A stretch of DNA of 64,000 nt from Pseudomonas sp. Irchel 3E13. GTDB taxonomy: Bacteria; Pseudomonadota; Gammaproteobacteria; Pseudomonadales; Pseudomonadaceae. The position numbers and the translations under genes are program-made. The stretch covers positions 1 through 64,000 of the forward strand of contig NZ_FYDX01000022.1 of assembly GCF_900187455.1 (NCBI RefSeq). Direction: 5' to 3'. The notes under the pieces are model-generated. The model ran no database searches and was not told where the DNA came from. It was given only the letters and a program-made list of their open reading frames with translations. Shown one piece after another: positions 41,879 to 51,999 of this stretch; position 1 is the stretch's first letter; the number at the start of each line of letters is the position of its first letter.

Positions 41879-42528
41879 TTGAGCAGTCCTTCTGGAGTCA
41901 GCGAGCGTTGCAGGGCTTGCAGCAGCAGGTCGGCGGCGATGGCCAGGAGGCTCACCAGCACGGCGCCGACCAGCAGCATCGACATGTCGCTGCGGCTGAT
42001 GGAGGTCAGGATAAGTACGCCAAGGCCACCGGCGCCGATGGTCGCGGCGATGGTCATGACGCCGATGTTCATCACCACGGCGGTACGCACGCCGGCGAGG
42101 ATCACCGGCACCGCGATCGGCAGCTCGACCATGCGCAGGCGCTGGCCGAAGGTCATGCCGATGCCGCGGGCGGCTTCACGGATGCCCGGCTCGACGCTGG
42201 TCAGGGCCAGGTAGGTGTTGCGCATGATGGGCAGCAGCGAATAAAGGAACACCGCGGTGATCGCCGGCAGCGGGCCGAGGCCCTGGCCGAACTTCGAGTA
42301 GAACGGCAGCAGCAGGCCGAACAGGGCGATCGACGGCACGGTCAGCAGCACCGTGGCGCTGGCCTGCAGCGGGCCGGCGAGGGCGGGGAAGCGGGTCATC
42401 AGAATGCCCAGCGGCACGCCCACGACAATCGCCAGGGTGACGGCGATGCCGACGAGGGTGATGTGCTGGCCGGTCAGTTGCAGCACTTGCGCCCAGTCCA
42501 GGTGAGTGAAGGTATCCAGCAGGCTCAT
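41875..42528 (-). CDS. opuCB: OpuC-type ABC transporter permease OpuCB
   Basis: The 217-residue membrane protein has five to six helices and the ABC-permease EAA-like loop (IREAARGIGMTFGQRLRMVELPIAVPVILAGVRTA). It forms half of the transport channel with OpuCD. It overlaps both neighbours by four bases, so translation is coupled. Confidence 0.92.
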   Translation of the reverse strand: MSLLDTFTHLDWAQVLQLTGQHITLVGIAVTLAIVVGVPLGILMTRFPALAGPLQASATVLLTVPSIALFGLLLPFYSKFGQGLGPLPAITAVFLYSLLPIMRNTYLALTSVEPGIREAARGIGMTFGQRLRMVELPIAVPVILAGVRTAVVMNIGVMTIAATIGAGGLGVLILTSISRSDMSMLLVGAVLVSLLAIAADLLLQALQRSLTPEGLLK

Positions 42529-43433
42529 TGCGCACCTCCTTGCAGTGGATGCTGGCTGAGGAACTCGTCAGCGACCTTGCCCGGGCTCTGGTGCTCGACA
42601 TCGACCTTGGCGTTGAGCTGGCGCATGGTCTCGTCGTCCAGTTGTTCCGCCAGCGGCTTGAGCAGTCCGGCCAGTTGCGGGTGGGCGTCGAGCAGTTCTT
42701 TGCGCACCACGGGCGCGGCGGTGTAGTCGGGGAAGTAGTGGCGGTCGTCTTCCAGCAGCTTGAGGTCGAAGGCGCTCAGGCGACCGTCGGTGGTGTAGAC
42801 CAGGCCGGTGAATACCTGGCCGTTGCGCAGGGCGGTGTAGACCAGGCCGGCATCCATCTGGCGGATGTCCTTGCGGGTGAATTGCAGGTCGTAGGTTTCG
42901 GTCAGGCCGGTGAGGCCGTCGGGACGGTTGGCGAATTCGGTGTCGAGCGCCAGCACGTGGGTCTGCTTCGGCTCATCGCGCAGCACCTGGTTCAACTGGC
43001 TGATGCTGTTCACCTGCGGGTACTGCTCGGCAATGTTGCGCGGCAGGGCCAGGGCGTAGGTGTTGCTGAAGCGCGACGGCGCGAGCCAGATCAGGCCCTT
43101 CTTCGCGTCCAGCTCCTTGACCCGGGCGTAGGTGGCCTCGGCGTTCGGCATGCGTTCGTCGATGTGGTTGTACGACACCAGCGACACGCCGGTGTATTCC
43201 CAGACCATGTCCAGTTGGCCGCTTTCCTGGGCACTGCGCGCCAGATTGCTGCCCAGTCCGCCGGTGATGCGCACGTCGAAGCCGTGCTGGCGCAGGTAGC
43301 GGGCGGTGAGTTCGGCGAGCACGGTCTGCTCGGTGAAGACCCGCGCGCCGATGCGGATCAAGGGTTTTTCGGCGGCCTGGGCAAATCCTGCGAACAGCAG
43401 GACCGCGCCCAGCAGCAAGGCGATTCTTTTCAT
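42525..43433 (-). CDS. opuCC: OpuC-type substrate-binding protein OpuCC
   Basis: This is a periplasmic quaternary-amine binding protein of the OpuAC family. It has 302 residues with a signal peptide ending GFAQAAE (about 21), then IRIGARVFTEQTVLAELTARYLRQHGFDV and QLDMVWEYTGVSLVSY, where aromatic residues typically cage the trimethylammonium group. The ligand (betaine, choline or carnitine) cannot be told from sequence. Confidence 0.92.
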   Translation of the reverse strand: MKRIALLLGAVLLFAGFAQAAEKPLIRIGARVFTEQTVLAELTARYLRQHGFDVRITGGLGSNLARSAQESGQLDMVWEYTGVSLVSYNHIDERMPNAEATYARVKELDAKKGLIWLAPSRFSNTYALALPRNIAEQYPQVNSISQLNQVLRDEPKQTHVLALDTEFANRPDGLTGLTETYDLQFTRKDIRQMDAGLVYTALRNGQVFTGLVYTTDGRLSAFDLKLLEDDRHYFPDYTAAPVVRKELLDAHPQLAGLLKPLAEQLDDETMRQLNAKVDVEHQSPGKVADEFLSQHPLQGGAQ

Positions 43434-43446
43434 CGGGGTCCCTCGG

Positions 43447-44160
43447 TCAGTGAGTCAGGCCGCGTTCCAGCCAGCGGCGGCTGCACTGGCTGACCAGCGC
43501 GTCGAGCAGCAATGCCAGGGCCGCGGTACAGGCCGCGCCGAGTAGCAATTGCGGCTGATTGTTCAGGGCGATGCCAGGGAAGATCAGGCTGCCCAGGCTA
43601 TTGGCACCGATCAGGAACGACAGCGGTGCGGTGCCGACGTTGATCGCCAGGGCCACCCGCACACCGCCGACGATGATCGGCACGGCATTCGGCAGCTCGA
43701 CCTTCCACAGCGACTGACGCGGGGTCATGCCGATGCCGGTGGCGGCTTCCTTGAGCGAGGCGGGAACGTTTTTCAGGCCTTCGTAGGTGTTGCGCACGAT
43801 GGGCAGCAACGAGGCGAGGAACAGCGCGAAGATCGCGGGGCCGGCGCCGATGCCGAGGATACTCAGGGCAATGGCGAGGACGGCGAGGGGCGGAACGGTG
43901 TTGCCAATGTTGAAGATCTGCATGAAGCGTTCGGCGCGGTCGACCCGGTGCGGTCGACTCAGCGCAATGCCGGCGGGGATACCCACGGCCAGCGCCGCCA
44001 CCATCGACAGCAACACCAGCATCAGGTGCGCCTGCAGGTAGAACCAGAGATCGGCGCGGTAGTGCGCGATCGTATCGATGCCGATCCAGTGGATCAGCAG
44101 GGCCAGGATGACGAGCGCGGCGGCCCATCCCATCAGCCCCTTGCCATAGCGTACAGCCAT
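43447..44160 (-). CDS. opuCD: OpuC-type ABC transporter permease OpuCD
   Basis: This is the second permease, 237 residues, with an N-terminal helix, five further helices and the loop LKEAATGIGMTPRQSLWKVELPNAVPIIVGGVRVA. The start is ATG 44160, with AAGGAG seven bases before it; the frame is open 160 bases further upstream, but that part is not membrane-like. It is the first gene of the operon. Confidence 0.92.
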   Translation of the reverse strand: MAVRYGKGLMGWAAALVILALLIHWIGIDTIAHYRADLWFYLQAHLMLVLLSMVAALAVGIPAGIALSRPHRVDRAERFMQIFNIGNTVPPLAVLAIALSILGIGAGPAIFALFLASLLPIVRNTYEGLKNVPASLKEAATGIGMTPRQSLWKVELPNAVPIIVGGVRVALAINVGTAPLSFLIGANSLGSLIFPGIALNNQPQLLLGAACTAALALLLDALVSQCSRRWLERGLTH

Positions 44161-44546
44161 AGGCGGACTCCTTTTTATAGTCGGCGCGCAGACGCCGTCG
44201 TGTGTCGCCATTCCAGGCGACGGGCAGTCTGTGCGCGAAAAGCGGCGGGCAAAAATGCGCGCCATGAGCGAAGCCCCGTCAGGCTTGTGTTGCCGGTGAA
44301 ACCCACCCCGACCAACGGTCATTGCAGGGGAATGGACGCCTCCATTGCTTTAAAGGTTCCCATCTGAGGCGGCATTTGGCCAGTGTTTATCCCTGGGGTG
44401 TGCGAAATCTCGCACGAGAAAGCAGCGTGATTCTGACGTGGAGGCGTTGAAGTACCTGCTGTTGGGCCGTTAGTCGCGAGGGAGAGTATTTACCTCCGTA
44501 CTTCTAGCAAATAGTCGCTTGAGGGAATATTCCTTTGGAGGTATTT
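44161..44546. other. Divergent region between opuCD and the toxin-antitoxin pair
   Basis: No gene is visible. It contains a GTGCGA/TCGCAC inverted repeat (44400-44415) and, near the right end, several short repeats of the type GTATTTACCTCC/GGAGGTATTT (about 44488-44546) that could be the operator of the toxin-antitoxin operon. The right half is less GC-rich than the flanking genes. Confidence 0.45.
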
Positions 44547-44897
44547 TTGAAATGGTCAGTCAGGTTGTGCCCTGAGTTTGCTGCCGAATTTCGAACCTAC
44601 GACGAACGGTTCAGGGAGGAATTGATTTCCCAGATGGAAGTGTTGGAAGCCCTGGGGCCAATGTTGGGACGTCCGAGGGTCGATACCTTGAATGGCTCCC
44701 GGTATTGCAACATGAAGGAGTTGCGGTTTCGGTTCGGTGAGGGGGTGTGGCGCGTAGCTTTTGCTTTTGACCCTTCGCGCTGTGCGGTTTTGCTTGTTGC
44801 AGGCGACAAAGCCGGCGTCGGTCAGGGGCGTTTTTATCAGAAACTCATTGCTCAAGCGGATGAGCGTTTTGGCAGGTACTTGTCAGGAGAGGTCTAG
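44547..44897 (+). CDS. higB: HigB/RelE-type toxin
   Basis: The 116-residue product (MKWSVRLCPEFAAEFRTYDE...) fits the phage-derived Gp49-like HigB family, ribosome-dependent mRNA interferases. The typical core LEALGPMLGRPRVDTLNGSRYCNMKELRFRFGEGVWRVAFAFDP is followed by a Lys-rich end. I chose TTG 44547 because TGGAGG lies just ahead; the TTG at 44535 is part of that ribosome site. The antitoxin gene follows immediately. Toxin-first order is the HigBA pattern. GC content is slightly lower than in neighbours. Confidence 0.85.
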   Translation: MKWSVRLCPEFAAEFRTYDERFREELISQMEVLEALGPMLGRPRVDTLNGSRYCNMKELRFRFGEGVWRVAFAFDPSRCAVLLVAGDKAGVGQGRFYQKLIAQADERFGRYLSGEV

Positions 44898-45227
44898 ATG
44901 TCGATAACACTTGATGAAATACGAGGCAGTCTTTCTCCGGAAAGCAGAGCGCGCGTTCAGTCGCGAACCCGTGAGTTGCTTCGCGAGGAAATGACATTAC
45001 AGGCGCTGCGCAAGGAACTGGAAATCACCCAGGAATATGTCGCAGAGCGAATGTCGATTCGGCAGGCCAATGTTTCAAAGGTTGAGAACCGCAGCGATAT
45101 GCTGATTTCCACCCTGCGCAATTACCTGGAGGCGATGGGCGGCAAATTGGACCTGGTTGCTCGCATGCCTGGCCGCCCACCTGTGACGCTGGAGGGGTTC
45201 ACCGAGAAATCCAGCACGGTTGAGTGA
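44898..45227 (+). CDS. higA: HigA-type Xre antitoxin
   Basis: The 109-residue protein has an Xre helix-turn-helix (about 40-90: LRKELEITQEYVAERMSIRQANVSKVENRSDMLISTLRNYLEAMGG). It should neutralise the upstream toxin and repress the operon. It begins directly after the toxin stop. It is a little longer than the shortest HigA proteins, with an N-terminal helix. Confidence 0.85.
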   Translation: MSITLDEIRGSLSPESRARVQSRTRELLREEMTLQALRKELEITQEYVAERMSIRQANVSKVENRSDMLISTLRNYLEAMGGKLDLVARMPGRPPVTLEGFTEKSSTVE

Positions 45228-45337
45228 CACCTCAACCTGTGTATGGGAATAACAAAATCAGGGACCAGATTTTGGTCCCCGCCCGACTTCAGGTATGATA
45301 CCGCCCCATTTTTCAATCCCCAGTCAGGCGATTTCCC

Positions 45338-46921
<1,584 letters not shown>

Positions 46922-46929
46922 TGCAGCGA

Positions 46930-47010
46930 CAAGCTTGAAGCTGCAAGCTACAAGAAGAAGCGGTCCATGCACTGGCCCGCTTTTTCTTGAGGCTTGCAGC
47001 TTGTAGCTTG
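46930..47010. repeat. Long imperfect palindrome after prfC
   Basis: Two 34-base arms (46930-46963 and 46977-47010) differ at five positions and contain the phrase AGCTGCAAGCT. It fills the gap between convergent prfC and the binding-protein gene. The central CCGCTTTTTC suggests it also terminates transcription. Similar AGCTTGCAGCTT elements recur in Pseudomonas genomes. Confidence 0.8.
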
Positions 47011-47024
47011 CACCTGGCCGAAGG

Positions 47025-48119
47025 TCAGTTACCTGCCTTTATGCCAGTCCAGATCCGCGTCCTGATCCGGTCGATCTTCGCCGGCATCGCCTCCAGGGCA
47101 TACAGCTTGCCCATCATGTCTTCGCTCGGATAAATCATGTTGTTGGCCTTGAGCTGCGGGTCTACCAATCCGTCCGCCTTGAGGTTGCCGTTGGCGTACT
47201 GCACGAAGTTGCTGATGTTGGCCATCACGTCCGGCTGCAGCAGGTAGTTCATGTAGGCGTAACCGGCTTTTTCGTCAGGCGCGTCCGCCGGCATGGCAAC
47301 CATGTCGAACCACATCGGCGCCCCTTCCTTCGGAATCGAGTAACCCACCTTCACGCCATTCTTCGCTTCCAGCGCACGGTTCTTCGCTTGCAGGACGTCG
47401 CCGGAGAAGCCCACCACTACGCACACGTCGCCATTGGCCAGGTCGCCGGTGTACTTCGATGAGTGGAAGTAGCTGATGTACGGCCGCACCTTCATCAGCA
47501 ACGCCTTGGCTTTCTCGTAGTCCGCCGGGTCCTGGCTGTGGTGCGGCAGGCCGAGGTAGTGCAGGGCGATCGGCAGCAGTTCGGGGCCGTTATCCAGCAC
47601 CGCGACGCCGCAGCTTTTCAGCTTGCTGATGTACTCGGGCTTGAAGATCAGGTCCCACGAATCCACCGGGGCGTTGTCGCCGAGCACCGCCTTGACCTTG
47701 TCGATGTTGTAGCCGATGCCGGTGCTGCCCCAGAGGTAAGGGAAGCCGTACTGGTTGCCGGGGTCGTTCACCTCCAGCGCCTTCATCAGCACCGGGTTGA
47801 GGTTCTGCCAGTTGGGCAACTGGCTCTTGTCCAGTTTCTTCAGGGCCTTGCCCTGGATCTGCCGGGCCATGAAGTGGTTGGACGGGAACACCACGTCGTA
47901 ACCGGAGTTGCCGGTCATCAGTTTGCCGTCGAGGGTTTCGTTGCTGTCGAAGACGTCGTAGGTGGGCACGATGCCGCTGGCCTGCTGGAAGTTCTTCAAC
48001 GTGTCGGGCGCGATGTAGCTGGACCAGTTGTAGATTTTCACCGAGTCGGCGGCGTTGGCCACGCCGGCGTTCAGCATCAGGGGTGCGAGAAGAAGAGGTG
48101 CGAGAAGAAGGGTGCGCAT
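47025..48119 (-). CDS. Polyamine-type ABC transporter substrate-binding protein (PotF/SpuD-like)
   Basis: This is a periplasmic binding protein of 364 residues with a signal peptide ending GVANA (about 23). The PotF/SpuD pattern follows: VKIYNWSSYIAPDTLKNFQQASGI, YDVVFPSNHFMARQIQ, PYLWGSTGIGYN, and AGYAYMNYLLQPDVMANISNFVQYA. No ABC permease or ATPase genes lie beside it, so it must use transporters elsewhere or act as an accessory binder. It ends a leftward cluster with a cupin and an amine oxidase, which supports a polyamine ligand. Confidence 0.88.
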   Translation of the reverse strand: MRTLLLAPLLLAPLMLNAGVANAADSVKIYNWSSYIAPDTLKNFQQASGIVPTYDVFDSNETLDGKLMTGNSGYDVVFPSNHFMARQIQGKALKKLDKSQLPNWQNLNPVLMKALEVNDPGNQYGFPYLWGSTGIGYNIDKVKAVLGDNAPVDSWDLIFKPEYISKLKSCGVAVLDNGPELLPIALHYLGLPHHSQDPADYEKAKALLMKVRPYISYFHSSKYTGDLANGDVCVVVGFSGDVLQAKNRALEAKNGVKVGYSIPKEGAPMWFDMVAMPADAPDEKAGYAYMNYLLQPDVMANISNFVQYANGNLKADGLVDPQLKANNMIYPSEDMMGKLYALEAMPAKIDRIRTRIWTGIKAGN

Positions 48120-48179
48120 GTCCGGGTTACCTTGCGTTGTCTGTTGTTATCGAAGGCAGGCGATCAGCGGATCAAAAGA

Positions 48180-48521
48180 TCAAAAAATCAGTACGTAGGT
48201 TTTGCGCACGGTCTCCTGGATATCCCAGATGCCGGTGCTGTTGGCCGGTAGCATCAGTGCGTCTCCGGCTTCTATGGACAGCGGCTCGCCGCCGTCGGGG
48301 GTGAAGGTGCAGCGGCCTTTGACGAAGTGGCAGAACTCCTGTTGCACGATCTGCCGCCGCCAGCGCCCCGGCGTGCATTCCCAGATGCCGGTTTCGACGC
48401 CGTCGCTGCGTTCGACGCAGGTGACCGACGTCACCGCGACGGGCTCGCCGAGGGGCACGGCGACGGGGTTGGAGCTGTCAAGCGCGACAGTCTCGGTGTG
48501 TTTGAACTGGGTGATGCTCAT
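48180..48521 (-). CDS. Small cupin-domain protein (DUF861 type)
   Basis: The 113-residue single cupin has the motif EFCHFVKGRCTFTPDGGEPLSIEAGDALMLPANSTGIWDI. This group often stands beside polyamine oxidase genes and binding proteins. The usual two-His cupin metal motif is weak here (only one His in EFCHF), so it may not be a metal enzyme. It lies 60 bases before the binding protein and 26 after the oxidase. Confidence 0.8.
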   Translation of the reverse strand: MSITQFKHTETVALDSSNPVAVPLGEPVAVTSVTCVERSDGVETGIWECTPGRWRRQIVQQEFCHFVKGRCTFTPDGGEPLSIEAGDALMLPANSTGIWDIQETVRKTYVLIF

Positions 48522-48547
48522 GGCCGGTGAACCTCTGTGGTGAAAAG

Positions 48548-49954
48548 TCAGTGCATGAAGCCTTGCATGAGATCAGCCAGGCCACCGGCCAGGCGCCGGC
48601 GCCACGGCGGGCTGGCGGGGCTGGCGAGGGTGCGGTCCTCGAACACGAAACTCTGGATGATCGCGTTGTAGCCCAGCCAGCGGCAGGGTTCCGGCGGCCA
48701 ACTGGCGAGGCTCGACAGCGGACGGTTGTCGTGGACCCACGGCTGCGCGGTGAGTGCGTTGTGCTGGTCGAGGATCAGCGCGGCGAGGGTGCGCCCACCG
48801 AGGTTGGTGGCGCCCACCCCTTCGCCGCCGTAACCGCCGGCGAGGGCGATGCCGCGCTGGCGGTCGCAGAGCATGTGCGGGCGGAAGCGTCGCGCCATGC
48901 CCAGGTTGCCGCCCCAGGAATGGGTGATGCGCGCGCTCTTCAGGTGCGGGAACAGCTCGCCGAACAGGTAGCGGCGCAGTTCGATTTCGTTGTGGGTCAG
49001 GCTGAAGTCTTCACGCAGGCGACCGCCGAAGCGGTAGCCGCCGCGGGCGCCGAACACTAGGCGGTCATCGCGGGTGCGCTGGCCGTAGGTGACCTGACGG
49101 CTGCTTTCGCTGAACGCCTGGCCTTGGGCAAGGCCGATCTGTTCCCAGGCGGATTCGGGCAGCGGCTCGGTCGCCACCAGCAGGCTTTGCACTGGCAGTT
49201 GATGCTTGCCCAGCGGCGGCAGGCTGGCCGCGTAGCCTTCCACCGCCGGCACCGCCCACTGGCAGCGGATCGACGCCAGTGGCGTGCGTACCTGACCGGG
49301 GTTCCAGTCGATGGCCGGGGTGTTTTCGTAGATCGTCACGCCGAGGTTTTCGACGGCGCGGGCCAGGCCGCGAACGAGTTTCGCCGGCTGAATGGTGGCG
49401 GTGTGCGGGCTGAAGATCGCGCCGTAGGCGTTGCTGACCCGCAGTTGCCCTTCCAGTTCTTCGGGGCGTAGCCAGCGGTAGTCGTCTTCGCGCATGCCCT
49501 GGCGGTACAGGTCGTCGAGCCAGGCCCGCAGGCTGCGTTCCTGTTCCGGGTAGCGGGCGGCGCAGTAGAGCACGCCGCCTTTGCGGTAGTCGCAATCGAT
49601 GCCTTCGCGCTGCAACACGCTGTGGACTTCATCAGGGATGCCGTGGAGCAGGTCGATGCTCTCGCGTCGTTGTTGCGGCGAGAGGGTGGCGAGCAGGCGG
49701 TCTTCGCCGAGCAGGTTGCCCATCAGCCAGCCACCGTTGCGCCCGGAGGCGCCGAAGCCGGCGATATTGGCTTCGATGATGGCGATGTTCAGGTGGGGCG
49801 CCTGGCGCTTGAGGTAATAGGCGGTCCACAGGCCGGTGTAGCCGGCGCCGATGATGCAGACGTCGAGGTCGAGGTCCTGGCGCAGGGCCGGGCGCGCGCA
49901 GAGCGGCTCTTCGAGTTGGTCCATCCAGAGGCTGATCGTGCGCCAGGGTTGCAT
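48548..49954 (-). CDS. FAD-dependent amine oxidase, gamma-glutamylputrescine oxidase (PuuB)-like
   Basis: This is a DAO-family flavoprotein of 468 residues. An N-terminal Rossmann motif (DVCIIGAGYTGLWTAYYL, about 30-47) is followed by GFGASGRNGGWLMG (about 68-81), typical of PuuB-like oxidases, and AGGYGGEGVGATNLGGRTLAALIL near the C-terminus. A likely substrate is a gamma-glutamylated or free amine, given the polyamine binding protein in the same cluster. ATG 49954 has GGAG upstream; GTG 49969 is an alternative. Confidence 0.82.
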   Translation of the reverse strand: MQPWRTISLWMDQLEEPLCARPALRQDLDLDVCIIGAGYTGLWTAYYLKRQAPHLNIAIIEANIAGFGASGRNGGWLMGNLLGEDRLLATLSPQQRRESIDLLHGIPDEVHSVLQREGIDCDYRKGGVLYCAARYPEQERSLRAWLDDLYRQGMREDDYRWLRPEELEGQLRVSNAYGAIFSPHTATIQPAKLVRGLARAVENLGVTIYENTPAIDWNPGQVRTPLASIRCQWAVPAVEGYAASLPPLGKHQLPVQSLLVATEPLPESAWEQIGLAQGQAFSESSRQVTYGQRTRDDRLVFGARGGYRFGGRLREDFSLTHNEIELRRYLFGELFPHLKSARITHSWGGNLGMARRFRPHMLCDRQRGIALAGGYGGEGVGATNLGGRTLAALILDQHNALTAQPWVHDNRPLSSLASWPPEPCRWLGYNAIIQSFVFEDRTLASPASPPWRRRLAGGLADLMQGFMH

Positions 49955-50017
49955 CGGGTTCCGCTCCACATCATCAGGGTGTGGGGCCGATCCTAGTGGC
50001 GGGCGGGACGTGCTGTC

Positions 50018-50824
50018 TTACGTGCGTGCACGCAGGGAAATCTGCTTCACATAGGCCTTGGGCGACAGCCCGGTGTGCTCGCGGAAGCACTTGTAGAACG
50101 CCGACAGCGAATTGAAGCCGGCATCGAAAGCCAGTTCGTCGACGGGCGCGCTGGCGCTGGCTTCGCCCAGGCCGGCCAGCAGATGGTGCAGGCGGGCCTG
50201 GTTGACGTAGCGGTAGAAGCTCTGGCCGAGGACCTGGTTGAGCAGGTAGGAAATCTGGTTGCGGCTGTAGCCGCTCTCTTTGGCGACGCGTTGCAGGTCC
50301 AGTTCAGGATCGAGATAGGGGCGCTGGCGCTGGAAGTAGTGCTCGAGGTCCTGGGCCATGGTGCTCAACTGCCGTGGCGACAGGCCCAGGCGACTGGTGG
50401 CGGGGCGCGGGCCGGTGCGGCTGGCGCGTGTGGCGTCCCGGCGCACCAGGGTGGCGTATTCGTTGACCCGCCAGATCAGCCCGTCCCTGACGGTGATGGC
50501 TTCGCTGGACTGGAACGCGACCAGGCCCTCGCCACCCTGCACCGTCACCTGGTACTGGATGAAGGCGGTGCAGCCATCGACGCGGATGCGGTCGCTGTGA
50601 ATGATGTCTTCGCCGGCCTCATGGGGCAGGCAGGCGCGCACGTAGTCGCGCAGCTCACGGTAGCCGAGCACGCGGTTCTGGAAGAAGTCGTGGTACTCGA
50701 CATCCGGGTGGTAGAGCGCCATTACCCCGTCCAGGTCACGGTGCTTCCAGCACAGGTGATAGCGCAGCACGGTGTCGGCGGTGAGCGGGGTTTGGGCGGG
50801 GCCGTCGGGGAAGGTCTGGGTCAT
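50018..50824 (-). CDS. SnoaL-like domain fused to an AraC-type DNA-binding domain
   Basis: The 268-residue protein is a two-part regulator. The N-terminal half (about 15-128) is an NTF2/SnoaL-like fold (LRYHLCWKHRDLDGVMALYHPDVEYHDFFQN...VNEYATLV), a pocket fold that can bind small ligands. The C-terminal half (about 160-265) is an AraC helix-turn-helix (LDLQRVAKESGYSRNQISYLLNQVLGQSFYRYVNQARLHHLL...AFDAGFNSLSAFYKCFREHTGLSPKAYVKQ). It lies on the same strand upstream of the amine oxidase, so it probably controls that cluster; this is inferred from position. Confidence 0.85.
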   Translation of the reverse strand: MTQTFPDGPAQTPLTADTVLRYHLCWKHRDLDGVMALYHPDVEYHDFFQNRVLGYRELRDYVRACLPHEAGEDIIHSDRIRVDGCTAFIQYQVTVQGGEGLVAFQSSEAITVRDGLIWRVNEYATLVRRDATRASRTGPRPATSRLGLSPRQLSTMAQDLEHYFQRQRPYLDPELDLQRVAKESGYSRNQISYLLNQVLGQSFYRYVNQARLHHLLAGLGEASASAPVDELAFDAGFNSLSAFYKCFREHTGLSPKAYVKQISLRART

Positions 50825-51015
50825 GGCGGAAATAGTGCCGAGGGGGCTGAGTGTTGTGCAAGTCCCGGGGACTCATGGTCGATCCGTGGCGGTGAAACGG
50901 AAACATCTTGCATAAAACCCACCAGCGCTTCGCCAATCCGGCATTTTGCACGGTCCTAAGACGCCCACCTGCCGGCAAACCCCCGGATTCATTGGGGTTC
51001 ATCATTTGAAACATT

Positions 51016-51031
51016 TGGCATGCCGGGTGCA
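51016..51031 (+). promoter_or_regulatory. Candidate sigma-54 promoter
   Basis: TGGCATGCCGGGTGCA has the invariant GG and GC separated by exactly ten bases, and most flanking consensus bases. The expected start is near 51043, 33 bases before the membrane-protein ATG. No enhancer-binding site is recognisable by eye. Confidence 0.55.
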
Positions 51032-51075
51032 CCGTTGTTGAGCGTAGGGACATTTCGCTCACCGGAGAGGCGCAC

Positions 51076-51972
51076 ATGATCACGACTAACGATTACTCAC
51101 CCACGCTCGATGCAGGCCCGAATCGCTCGGGTGTGTCCTGGGCGGCCATATTCGCAGGCGCTGCGGCGGCGGCGGCCTTGTCACTGATTCTGGTGGTCTT
51201 GGGCGCCGGGCTCGGCTTCGCCGCGACCTCGCCCTGGGCCAGCGAAGGGGCCAGTGCCAAGGCGCTGGGGATTTCGACCATCATCTGGTTGCTGTTGACC
51301 CAGATCCTCGCGTCCGGCCTGGGTGGCTACCTCGCCGGTCGGCTGCGGGTGAAATGGGCCAACCTGCATGGCGATGAGGTGTACTTCCGCGACACCGCGC
51401 ATGGCTTCCTGTCGTGGGCAGTCGCCACGCTGGTAGCGGCCGTGCTGGTCGTCGGCACGGTCGGCAGCATGGCCGGTGCCGGTGTTCAGGCGGGTGCCGT
51501 CGCGGCAGCCAACAGCGATGCGTCGATGGGCTACTTCGTTGACAGCCTGTTCCGTGGCGAAGGCCCCGCGCCGGTAAGCGACGATGCCGCCAATGGCGTG
51601 GCTGCGCGCATTCTGGCCCGCACCGTGACCCAAGACCGCGCCCTGGCGCCGGAAGACCATGCCTACCTGGCACAACTGGTGGCACAACGCACTCGCCTGA
51701 CCCAGGCGGAAGCCGAGGCGCGGGTGGATCAGGTGGTCGGTCAGGTGCAACAGGCGAAAGTCGAGGCCAAACAAGCGGCTGACACCGCGGCCAAGGTAGC
51801 GGCATGGACGGCGCTGTGGACCTTCGTCGCCCTGCTGTGTGGCGCGTTCTTCGCCAGCTTCGCGGCGCTGTTCGGCGGTCGTCAGCGTGATCAGGCGCGC
51901 TGGCTCGAAAGTGACACCGTGGGCTATGCCGACCGGCATGTAGCGCACAACCCTGCTGCCCCGATTCGTTAA
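51076..51972 (+). CDS. Membrane protein of unknown function, 298 residues
   Basis: It has four probable membrane helices (about 20-50, 70-90, 112-138 and 232-262) rich in Ala and Gly. The helix 2 region includes ASGLGGYLAGRLRVKW. A soluble loop (about 145-230) includes an Ala/Glu/Gln-rich coiled segment (LTQAEAEARVDQVVGQVQQAKVEAKQAADTAAK). I recognise similar conserved hypothetical proteins in pseudomonads but no function. GGAGAGGCGC lies before the ATG. It is followed after 27 bases by a tiny membrane peptide gene. Confidence 0.75.
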   Translation: MITTNDYSPTLDAGPNRSGVSWAAIFAGAAAAAALSLILVVLGAGLGFAATSPWASEGASAKALGISTIIWLLLTQILASGLGGYLAGRLRVKWANLHGDEVYFRDTAHGFLSWAVATLVAAVLVVGTVGSMAGAGVQAGAVAAANSDASMGYFVDSLFRGEGPAPVSDDAANGVAARILARTVTQDRALAPEDHAYLAQLVAQRTRLTQAEAEARVDQVVGQVQQAKVEAKQAADTAAKVAAWTALWTFVALLCGAFFASFAALFGGRQRDQARWLESDTVGYADRHVAHNPAAPIR

Positions 51973-51999
51973 TTGAAATGAACTAGAAGGAGAACAATC

